Origin: Symsagittifera roscoffensis
Lineage: Eukaryota; Xenacoelomorpha; Acoela; Convolutidae
NCBI RefSeq assembly: GCF_963678635.1
Contig: NC_087062.1
Location: 23,290,370 to 23,354,369 of the forward strand
Direction: 5' to 3'
DNA: 64,000 bases
Shown here in pieces: positions 13,101 to 25,100 of this stretch (positions are counted from its first letter, which is position 1; each line of letters begins with the position of its first letter). The position numbers and the translations under genes were made by a program. The notes under the pieces are model-generated. The model was given only the letters and a program-made list of their open reading frames with translations. It did no database searches and was not told the DNA's origin.

Positions 13101-16100
13101 TCGTGATCATAACATCCAAATACTCCAACAAAATAGTCTACAATTAAAATATGAAATCACGGATAAACTAAACAACATTGCTCAACATCCCTACCCATTA
13201 AACCCACCAAATATAACAGCTCAATCACTACCACCACCATTTATAACAACTGAAGTAATATACAAATACGACAGATATACCAAAAAGACAATTGGTTACA
13301 TCACATTTTATAACCCATACTCAGGATTATCATACACATGTATATTCTAAAAATATTAATTTTTCTCCAACTCTTTTTTCTAGTAATCTCCAATCAGAAC
13401 ATAAACCCTTCCCCCGCACAGGACCCCAAGATTTATTAGTAACACATTACGATTGTGAAGAAAATGAACAAAAAACACTACACAAATATGCAATAAATCA
13501 AGTATCACAATGCGAAACAGAACCACAAGCTATAGAAACTACAAATGTAATAGCGACACTTTATTCAAAAGCCCGAGCAACAACAGTTATAGGATATAAA
13601 TTCACAGCAACATTTTCTGAAAAGAAAGTACATTGTTCACAAGTCTCAAATGGAAATAAAAACCGACTTGACCACGAATCATTCTACCAGAGTAATATCG
13701 AACGACTTTTACATCTCAATCCCGAACATTGTAAAAACGAGTTACTCAGACTAAATATCACAAGAAATAAAAATACAGATAGAAAGTTAGTATATTTCCA
13801 AGTTTTTTCAGATTCTGTACATCAAGTAGAACTTGAAAGATATCAAGGACATATAAAACTAGATGAAAAAAACCCATACAACGGCGCACACGGAAGATTA
13901 ACTTATGACATACACGATAAACACTGGATACCGCACATTGGTATAAATAACCCATCAAACTGCAAAGCAGACACAAAAAATAAAGGATATCAAGAAATAA
14001 TGTTTTTCGATTGGAAAATACAACTCGAAAAAAAAACAACTCACACGCGATTTATCTGACAACACAATGATCTATCAAGGAATTAGATTACCTTGTAAAA
14101 ACGATCAAGGCTATTGTGACCCTACAACACGAACACAAGCAACAATTGTTTGGTTCCCGAAGACACATGTACAACATTTCAAGTAGCAAAAATACACGCT
14201 CGAATGATAAAATTTCACGAAAAATACCTTATACAATCAATTCCATATGAACAAGTAAATCCATCACGAAAACAAAGTTCTAATCTTAGAAACATACACA
14301 ATATAGAAAATAAATTGACACGTTTTCAAATATATCAAGAAACAGAACTTGCATGTAAATACAGAAACCCACTTCACAAAACACAATACTCCGAAATATT
14401 AGTTGAATACGAAAAAGGATTCGACATGACCACTGGAAAAATAAAAATCGACCCATACGCCACAAGTCATCCTATAAACGAAGGAACATCATTTATGCCA
14501 GTTAATTTTCAAAAAAGTAAAGGTCAACCTGGTGGACATCTAAAGCCCCATGACACTAGAAGCACACGTTTACAAGAACTATCACTAATGAATAGTACAT
14601 ATTTCGGTAATATCCACTGTGATATTTACTTAGATATGAAATTAGACTACACAATTAGCCGAATTTTTTAAGAAATGTCACTCTCTGAATTAGAAACACT
14701 TCACCAACTATGCGAATTAGAAAGGACACAAATCCTACAATCACTTGCACTAGCAGTATTAAAAATACCCTACGCAGGATATTTACTATCAGGAAATAGA
14801 TCAAATTTTTTAGACTACGAAGGAAACATTTTATGTTTTTATACCTGTACCAAAAAAGTATCACCACTATATGTTTTTGAAGATAAACGATGCTATAAAA
14901 GAATTCCTATCTTTTATAAGAATAAAGTACATTTCGTTGACACACTTTCAAGACGAACCTATTTCTGGGATACCGCAGTCCCATGTGGATCAGAAAATAG
15001 CCACAATGTAGTACAACTGAACCCTGATGAAGATAAATAATACCTTTTTAACCCATACCCCACATTAATGCAATCACTCAAAAAATTTTCACCTGAAAGC
15101 ATTAGAGCTATTGCTCGAAACCCAAATATCGACCTACAATCAATTGGAATATATTCAAAATTCGATATCCAACATCACATTAGAACACAACAATTCCAAG
15201 AATTATTAACACAAATGGACACTATACAAAGACAATCAATTGACCAAAACTTACGCAAACTTGCCGAAACCGCAGGATTTGCAGATATTTATACATAAGA
15301 TTATAGCGGATATTTTAAAGACATTAAAGACTGTATATATCTAAACGGTGAAAAATACCGACCACAAGATATCTCACCTATAAATATTTTTAGCTTTGTT
15401 ACACTAAAAAATGAAATTCTTGATTTTCTAGGATGGCCCTATTACATCTTAGAAAAATTAACTATTTTATACGCAATGTTTAACTTTATAGGATTTCTTT
15501 TTTCACTTTTAAAAGGAATCTATAATACATGCGCTATACACACACAAGTAAATAGACAAGCAAGTGTAGCACGCATACTATTTGCAGGATTTTTTGGAAT
15601 TTTTTCATCATCAATAAACAAAATTCTTTTAGACGCACAAAAAAAAGAATACAACACAAAAATAGAAACAAGACAGAACACATACGACGAAGAACATAAC
15701 AATGTAGAAATAACGCCTACGGCACCACAGTTACCATCCCTACCACATAATCGAAATTTAGCAATAACACATAATCCAAATTTTAGACCAACCATATCAC
15801 AAAGTCCCATTCAACATATAATGACACATCATTCACTAGATGAAAATACATATGAACAAATTATAGAACAACCCCATACCACCGCTTTTCAGTCTCAAAA
15901 TATTAAGTTTTTTAGCCCACGATGAGCCGACAACTTGGATCCCTACACCGCTCAAATTCCCATCCAACCAACCTCAACACTCCAATTACAATAATTCCAC
16001 TTTTTGCTTTCCCGCCACCCGATTTCCCAACCAATAATATAACATCAGGCATGAATTCAGACACTAATTCACATATCTCAGTTTTATACTCCATTTCACA

Positions 16101-19100
16101 ACTCAATAACCCAAATATTGAAACCCCTGATGAATTTGCAGACTCTGAACCATCTCCATCCAATAATTTTCAAACCAACTCCTCAATTTTTTCAACACCC
16201 CCTTTTCAACCAATCCCACAAAATAACCCACTCCCATCCATTTCTACACCCTCTTATGCTTCACAAGTCACCCCAACCTACTCTTCATTTCATTCAGACC
16301 GACCATCCAATTCTCCAGATACTCCCCAAATCTCCCAAGAACTAGATAATTTTATCACCCTACAACAACAACCCTTCCAGCTTGACACCCCCACTATAAA
16401 TCAGATTTCATCCACAATTGAATCATCAGATCCACCTACACCTACACCCTCTTCAGCTTATACCGCATCATTAGCACCATCATCCACACCCACCGAATCA
16501 TCAAATAGCACTAATAGAGCTTATCGCACTTTCAAAAGAAAATTCCCAAACCATCCATTTCCAACAAAACCAGGAACAGCCCGTGAATATATTAATCATC
16601 CAAATCACACTAACACGAAAGAATTTTTAGCAATCGCCTTACCTTCAATTCCACAGTATACTTTGAACACCCCTAACGACACTAACGACACACGTAGTTT
16701 TGTAGATGAACATGTTTTAATGCCTACACTTCATTGGACATCATATTATCATTTTACTAATCCCCTTTGCCTACCTTTATCTAATACTCACATCGATATA
16801 GAAAGAAATCAAGATATGCTATATCGACTCACCACATCACTCACACATAGACAATTTACTTATATAGGATATAAAAAGTCACTAAAAACATTCACTGCAC
16901 CCCGAGCTAACGAATATACGCTAGAATATTACAATCATAACATCATCCGAGCTAACCAAGACCAATTTTTAGATGATGATCGCTTCGCTAACCCACAAAA
17001 CACAGAAAAATTCTTCATCAAAACACCATATGTATTTACACTCAATATATTTGATCGCAAATTCGACCACGTCATTTCTGAAGCACTAACCGACATGCAA
17101 GCTTACGAAAGTTTTAAAGAAAGATTTCAATTATTTTCACTAACCTTCAATTTCCTTGCACCACATGAACGCGATTTGCACTGCTCACACGACATTATGT
17201 TACGCACTAAACAAACCCACACATATACATATTATCGCTTCATACAAAATCATTTTGACCTACACGCTCCATCAAGACAACCACACCACCGTTTTCAGTT
17301 TATTAACTCTAAATACACTTCACCATTTTTTCTTAACTTCACATATTGCATCAAAGATACTAACCTTCACGGTATTCTTCGCAATTATGATCCCATAACC
17401 CAAATGTATATTTTTTGTCCCATCACGAAGACCTTCAACGCAGAAGAATCCAGACCCTTCCTTATCCCACATGAATTTATTCAACCTATAGAAATCCCGA
17501 TATTAGAATTCATCCACAACACTAAATACAATCACAAATTATATAATCTCATCCAAAACACACCTTATGAGTTTGCAGTTGGCACTGAAGAACTAAAAAC
17601 TATTAAAGCACTTCAATTGCTTTGGCCACTGCTTCAAACTAAAAACATCATTCGCATACTAGTAAAATTACCCACACGACATTCAGATTTTTAGTCTTCA
17701 TCCCACGATCATCTGCAAATTACACAAAAGAAAAATAAAAAATAGAAAACTTCGTCAAATTCTTCAAAACTCTATTAATATTTTGCACTAGATAAATTCA
17801 AAAAAAATCATACCAATGTAGTAAATTAATTTATAATTTATTTCCCTAAAAGCAGTAATTCTAATCATGATGAAAATTTGTAACTTAATTTTTCCCCAAA
17901 AAACTAGCAGTAAAATTGAAATTCTATGTAGTAAATTGATAAAACGAAAATGCAGTACTAACCTTTTGATATTTCCATTCACTCGCACAAAAATTCTATC
18001 CAAACTCGCACAGCTCGCCCACGAAGAATTGTTTAAATAATGAATTTAAGTTTCAAGCTTTCACACTCAACAACTCTAACACACGATAACACGTTTCAAA
18101 CTTTCCTTTAACCCGGTTGGAAAGGAATTATATACTAAACAAAACTAACCAATGCAGCTTACTAAACACCACAAATCATAGAATAACAGCATGACTAAGG
18201 AAAGGAAACCAACGGTACCCAAACCGGATTAACCCAGCTTAAAACTGGATAATTTATTCTTTTGAAGACTATTATAAAGTCTAAGAAAGAAATAATAAAA
18301 CACAAAAAAGTCGAAAGACAAACCCATACCAAAAACAATTTGATTTTTGAAAAAGGACACAACCAACGAAACATAAGAAAAACCACAATAAACCCAACAT
18401 AAAACGTTATCACATAACAGGACCTCTCACAGAAACCGCACGAAATCATACTCCCACTCCTGGCCTAACCCACCAGAGAGGACGTCCTGAGCATGCTCTA
18501 TAGCCGGCCTAACCCACCGCGCTACCTCCACGCTTTGTGACCACACTTCTATTTTTAATAAGAGGTACTCAAGGGTGAGTAACTCTTCAAAATAACCGAA
18601 CTAAAACAAAAAGCTTTTGTGAAAACAAATAACCAAAATCATAATTAAAACACTGAACTAATAAAAATTTTATAAAATGTAAATTATACTTTGCAGTATA
18701 TAGATCAGCATACAACACCAAAGACGAACATCCAAAGACAAAATGACCCCACTACACTCGAAAAAGAATGGCCAACCACAATCAATATGCCGTCCACAAT
18801 CACAACTCAAAGGATTTAGAGTACGACTTGACTTCGCAGAAAAGGACTTCATTGAACTAAACCAATGACCACCTCGATGTTCAAGTATACGTACAGATCC
18901 GAGTAACCAGGCATCCCCTCCACGCACAATCTCCACGCCATTCCCAGACGAGGTTGAACACAAAAGAAGTTCTCTACATGAAACAGAAAAACCTGTCATA
19001 GCAAACCATTCTGAAATCAGATTTGAGTTTGTTGAGAAAACCCAGTCGTTGTCATAAGAAGACACAACGATTGATCCTGGAACTTCTCTAACAAGAGAAC

Positions 19101-22100
19101 CCAGAAGAAATATGATGTTCGCCAAATACCAACGTCCATCATCCATCCTTTGAATTGCAGAAAGACTATTCTAAAAAACTCTGTAAAACCCGGATGGGTG
19201 GAACCTGATCTAAACTACATTTTATGATTGGATAAATTAGATATTTTACCACTGTAAAGTATTTAATATTAACCAATCATGATCCATCTAACTAACAACC
19301 CACTTATTTGTAAGTGCTGAAATTACTTTTAATTTCAGCACCAGAGAGATTTGAATTTAACTTAGAAATTAGTTGCCTCTCCAAGAGAACTTCAGCAGCC
19401 GCAATAAACCAGTATACCCTAGATCTATTGAGCCTAGCAGAGACTAGTTAAACAACCTGAGACTAGATAGTATAAGAGTAAGATTAGGATCGGTATTAGA
19501 CTAAGAAGTTGGACGAATCTATCCGGCTGAAAATAAGATAGCGTGACGAGCAGACGGTGTACCCTATCCGAAATTACTCTATGAGTTAACCACATCGGTT
19601 ATAACTCACAAGCGTATTCTTCTTATCAATGCCTTGTAACGAAGTGTCGCTTTTACAAAATGTCACTTGTTACAACTTGTCGCTTTTCACGAATTGTCGC
19701 CTGTTAAGAACTGTCTCCCTACCAAAAAAAAAATCCAAAGACTAAAATAACATACATAATGAGTATTACTCATTGAATTTTTACCAAGTTTTTACCAACT
19801 TGATAATAGATATTTGTCGCTATCAATGCCGTTTCATTGTTGTGGTAATTCCATTTTTTCGGGATAGTGATTTTGTCGGTGATGCTGACCCCTTACATCC
19901 TCCGTCTCCGATCTGCAATCTGCCACTCATTCCACCCTCACAGAAGACAGAAAAGAACCCTCTGGCTGATCAACCAGGCTATTTCTCATTATTTCTCACA
20001 CCCCTCCTCCTCCTCAAAATACTCAAAACCAGGCTATGAGGGGTGCTAAAAGTATTTTGCTAAAACCGTTCAGCAGCGGAGCGATCCTAAAAAAGTGAAG
20101 ATTTTTTTGTCCACATCCTTTCAAATTGTATAAAAAGCGATTTTTCGTTCATTTAAGAATTGTAGTTAATTTTTATTTTTGAAAGTTTTTGAAGAAGGTA
20201 AAGAGTTACCGCTAGGGACAGGGCTGGGTTGGGGTTAATGAGAAATGCCTTTCAATTAGATACTAGTGCGAAGAAAGGGCTCCTTGATTCCCTTTGGAGA
20301 AATAGCAGGAGTGAGAGGGTCTGATAGGAAGAAGAGGAAGATAACTTGTTGGGCTTACTGTCTGGAAACAATGCCTCTTTTGGCAAGAGTTCTTAAATGC
20401 CTAATAGGTGCAGTCAAGAATTCTTTATAACAAACATATCAAAAAAAGTTCTAGTTTTTTAAAAGATTTTTGAAAATTCTTGTTTTTTTTTCGTTTATGG
20501 TAGGGGCTTATGATTTTTTGATTGCACATTTTCTTAAAATTTGAACACTCATGAAAAAAACAGAGTAACTTGCAGCCGAGCATAATTATGTTAAATCGCT
20601 GCCCTTGATATCGTATGAGTTTTGAAAACCTTGTGCATTCTGGTTCATTTTGACATATTAATGGTCATTTTTCAAAGTGCTGTTTTTCTTTAACAGTTTA
20701 AACTTTACTTCATTGAGTATTATACTTTAAACTCAAAAATTATTTCAGCAGCCAGGAGTAATGTTTGATACTTTATGTTTTTCTCTCTCCAGGTTACAGC
20801 TACGAGACGGTGTCGTGTTATCTTTGTGCGACTGTTGGAAAACCAGAAGACATGAGCAAGAAGTTCGTCGACTGTCTCAATCTGGAGTGCAAAACTGTCT
20901 ATTGTGTAAAGTGTTCAGCACAATTGTGTAAGTCAAAACAGCAAGATTACCTGGCTGCTATGCAATATTTCGACGTTTTTTTCACCTCAAATTTACACAA
21001 AAATTATGGGAAAAAATGGTTTTTTGACGAGACCCATGAAATTTAGGTTCACTAAGCAAAAAATTGAGGAGATGCCCTCCACCTCACATACGCAAAAAAA
21101 ATTGAGGAATGAAACTAGTGGCTCTTTAGAGTTGGAAAAGAGTCAATGAACACAAGGAAGCAGAAAAAATTGACTCGTTTTTTTTCTTAAAAACGTGTAC
21201 TTTCAAATTTCGAAGTAGAAAAATGATTGGCCTTAAAACTGCATGAATTTCAAGAAAAAATTTACAATTGACATTTTTTTTTGAAAAAATTCACCCAAAC
21301 TACAAAATTTGGATCAATAGGTCATTTGTTTGGACATTTTGAATAATGCTCTGCTTTAATAGACCTAGTGAGCAAACTCCTCCGTAAAATTAAACGGCAA
21401 ATTCCTCCATGTACTAGCTCAAATATGATTTGCTGGAAAATAATAACATTCACCTATTAACCAAGAACAAGCCTTCTCCTAAAATGATTTAAGGCAATTT
21501 TGTTCACTTGGTTAAATTTTTTCATTCCGCTGGGTAGTAGTATTGGGAATGCTACACTAATCTAACAGGCTTTTGTTTCAAATGTTTACGCAAGAATCGA
21601 GTGGATTCTTTTCCATTCCATTTTCATTTACACCTTAGGTTGCCTTGTTTGGTTGCCCATTTTTTAAAACTTGTGAATCGGCAATTGTAATTTTAAAAAC
21701 CAAATCAACTTTTCTAGCGTTTTAATTTGTAAAGGTTTTTTAAAAATATATATTTTTTAATAACCTTGAAAAAAAGTGTGTCTTTTGTTCTGATTTGAAA
21801 AACAGATAAATACGCCACCAGTCTGAATATCGAGGTAACTAGGGCAGGTGAAATAGTTAAGATTTCAGCCAGTAAAATTAATTATATTTCTTTTAACATT
21901 AGAAATTAAAAAAATAGAGCTCAGAATCTCAAAGTAACTTGCAAGCTGAAAACATTATGATCTCCTCCAGTTAAACTAAATAAAAATTTTAACATCAAAA
22001 TACAATTTAAAAATTAAATGCCTGTCGCCTGATCAAAAAGGGGAAAATCAAATAAAAGAGGACTGAAGACTGAATAGCAGGCGTAGAAAAATACATATAA

Positions 22101-25100
22101 ATTTGTTTTGGATGCTGGACTGAATTTTTAGTTTACTTTAATTTCTTCTTTCAACAAAGGGTTGAATAAGTCTTCAAAGCAACTCAAACCTTATTTTATT
22201 TGATCGTAATTTTGTAGAGTCACTCATTATTTTAAGTTTAAATTAAAAAAGTCTTTAGATTAATTATATCTTTCCAAAAGGAACTCGGATAGTCACCATG
22301 GGACCGAACACTCATCTCTTACGGACGACTTTTCCCTATCTTCCCCAAAAACTATATTCCCCAAAAAAAGATTGTGAGAAAACGTGTAAAAGTGTGCAAA
22401 CAAACTCCTCCATCCTTGGTATAAGGTAATCATAGATGAAGTTGTGTATGACTATTACCTTTCAATTTAATCACCCCATTAAATTACTCTGTTTGTATAA
22501 TATTTTAAATCATTTTATCTCTAGGACCACTTCGACTATTTTCTAAAATAAAATCTAGTATGAGACTTATGCTTTATTTGTTACCAAGAGAAACAAAAAT
22601 TATTTTAACGATCATTAAATTTTATGGTAGAGCTATTAAATCTTCAAAATGAAAACCTTTTCCAAAATCGAAAGCCGATCGCGTTTTTGAAAAAAAAACT
22701 AATAAATAAAAAATCACCACCACTAATCTAAGAATTCATAATCGTTCGTTGAATCAACATTTTCATGGAGAACACGATGACTCCTTCTTTCGAAAAATTA
22801 GAGGAAAAAAACCATTTTGCTCACCAGCTAAAATTTTTCCCTTCAAAACGATAAAGAGTGGTTTTTCCTAGGCTGTGTATACTGTTCTCTCGACTGTAAC
22901 TTTTGAAACTTTGACTCACAGGTTTCAATCATAATTTAAAATGGTATACCAGCTAATTTTCCTAATCCAAGCACACGTATTTGCGACACTTAACCTTGTA
23001 AATACAATTGTGATTCCAATAACTGCTAGTTGAGACGAATTTTGTCTTCAAGAGTGTTTTAGTTTTTTTCTTTTTCTCCTTTAAATCAGATATCACCAAA
23101 AATTAATGAGAGAGGTCGAGTGATACACGCATATAATTTTTTTTGTGCTTTTACATATACAGAATTTTTCGCTCTTACTGAAAGTTTTTCGAATATCCAG
23201 AACAAATTATGATTGAATTCAAGCTGTCAAAAGGTTTCCTATTGAAGGTTGTGACTATATGAGACCTGTATGAAGTTGTGACATTATCTAGAATAACATT
23301 AGTAATCATGAATGAAACTTATGAGTCAAATATTTTCAAATAAAAGTTGCAGTCGGGGGTAAAGTAAACGCAGCCTAGAAAACACCACACATTATTGTCA
23401 TAATGAGAAAAATAATGCCTGGTGGGCAAATTGGTTTTTTTCTCCAAATATTCAAAAGAAAGAGTCACGTTTTCCATGAAAATGTTGAGTCAATGGACGA
23501 GTGCAGTTTCTTATTTCAATCGTGGTGATTTTATGCTGATTTTTTGCGGCAATTTTTAATTTGAAGATTTAGCAGCTGTACTACAAAAAAACTGGTCGAT
23601 GAAGTAACCTTTTGTTTCTCTTAGTAACTAAAGTAAAGTATAAATCTCATACTAGATGTTATCTTAGATTATAGTTGATCTGGCCCTAGAAATAAAAAGA
23701 TTTTTATGTAAACAGATAGTTTAAAAGGAATAATCAAAATGAAGGATTGAAAATTAGGCAAAACGCTTCAACTATTGCAAATTTATGCCAATAATGGAGG
23801 AGTAATTTTTTATAGCTTTTTACACGTTTTCTTACGATATTTTGTGGGAAGATGTTTGATAAAAGATGCAATGGAGCGGGTGTTCAGCTGCTCCTCTTGA
23901 GACGAGTCAACAATATCGATCATCCGTCGGAGTTGATTGCCTGGTCCAAGGTCATTATCCCAGAATGTTCAAGTGTCTAGGTAACCTGTGTCGAGGAACT
24001 ACTCAAAAAAAACTCAACCATCCGTTAAAAAAGGACTTCAGGGTTATTTGAAAATGCAGGCCGGTTCATCCAAAAAAAATTACTTTCAATTATTCTGCAA
24101 CTGCTATTTAAAATTCAGTCCTCTTTATAACTCTTATCCTCCTTTCGATCACGAGACAGACACTTGCAATTTGATTGATTTCTGATTTTAAAATTATATA
24201 CGTAGCGTAACTGGGGTAACTCACAATACTTTCAGCTGCCCTAATTTTTTTGATAATCAGAGCTCCATATTTAATGATTTGTTATATAAAAAAGTTAGTT
24301 TAGTTTAAATTGAATACTCGTAAGACTTACACCTAGTTTTTGTGATATTCATAGCAAAGATGGATTCACCTGTTTTAAAAAGAAGAAAAATCTAAAACAG
24401 ACCGGAAGACAAAGCTCTTTCAACTTAACAGTGATCATCAAAATTGGCTTCACAAGGCGAAACCTCGCAAGTAAGCATGATTGGAGTGAGATGATAAGCT
24501 GGTATACATTTTGATTCTGATGAAAACTGAGAATCAAAGATTTTCAAAGAAAAATAGCAGCAGTGTGAACACTAAACACAGCCTAGAAAACACGACACAT
24601 TATTATCATGATCAGAAAGTTTTGATTGGTGGGCAAACTGGTTCTTTTCCTCCAAAGTTTCAAAAGAAAGGGTCATCATGTTCATCATGGAAATGTTGAT
24701 TCAACGAACGAGAATACATTCTTATATTAGTAGTGGTGTTTTTTTATTTATTGCTTTCTTTTCAAAAACGCGATCAACTTTTGAATTCCAAAGCTTTTTT
24801 CAAATTGAAACATTGACAAGTTTACCATAACAAAAATTAGTCCTCGAAGTAACCTTTTATTTCTCATAGTAACTAAAGTAAAGCCCTACTCTCAATCGAG
24901 ATGTTAGGCTAGAGCATAGTCAATCTGATCCCAGACTTAAAATGATATTTATGTAAATAGATAAAATTAAAAAATCAAAAGCATGATAATTGTGAAAATT
25001 GAACAAACATTTTTATCAATTGCAAATCTATATCAAGGATATGGGAATAACCTTTTATAATTTTTTAAACAAATTTTCTTACAGTATTTTGCGGTAAAAT

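Larger units (their letters stand above)
2002..19608 (+). mobile_element. 17.6-kb Ty3/gypsy-like LTR retrotransposon with env-like module and extra 3' ORF
   Basis: Bounded by two 410-bp direct LTRs (2002-2411 and 19199-19608) that begin TG and end CA, and flanked by a 4-bp duplication CAAG (1998-2001 and 19609-19612). Order inside: leader, Gag with zinc knuckle and aspartic protease, reverse transcriptase, RNase H, integrase, a membrane/Pro-rich/glycoprotein-like module, then a 590-codon ORF. RT-RNaseH-integrase order places it in the Ty3/gypsy group rather than Ty1/copia. It is far longer than typical 5-9-kb elements. Pol and the env-like part are broken. It sits in an intron of the DCST-like gene in the same orientation as that gene. 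Confidence 0.93.

Noticed and set aside
9181-15298. Reassigned stop codons (TAA/TAG as Gln) instead of mutations
   Set aside because: Host exons end at TAA and contain no internal TAA or TAG, and the element also has frameshifts and a deletion, so decay is simpler.
18195-18449. 84-codon antisense ORF in the element's 3' region
   Set aside because: Low-complexity hydrophobic product from A-rich plus strand; no motif and no supporting context.
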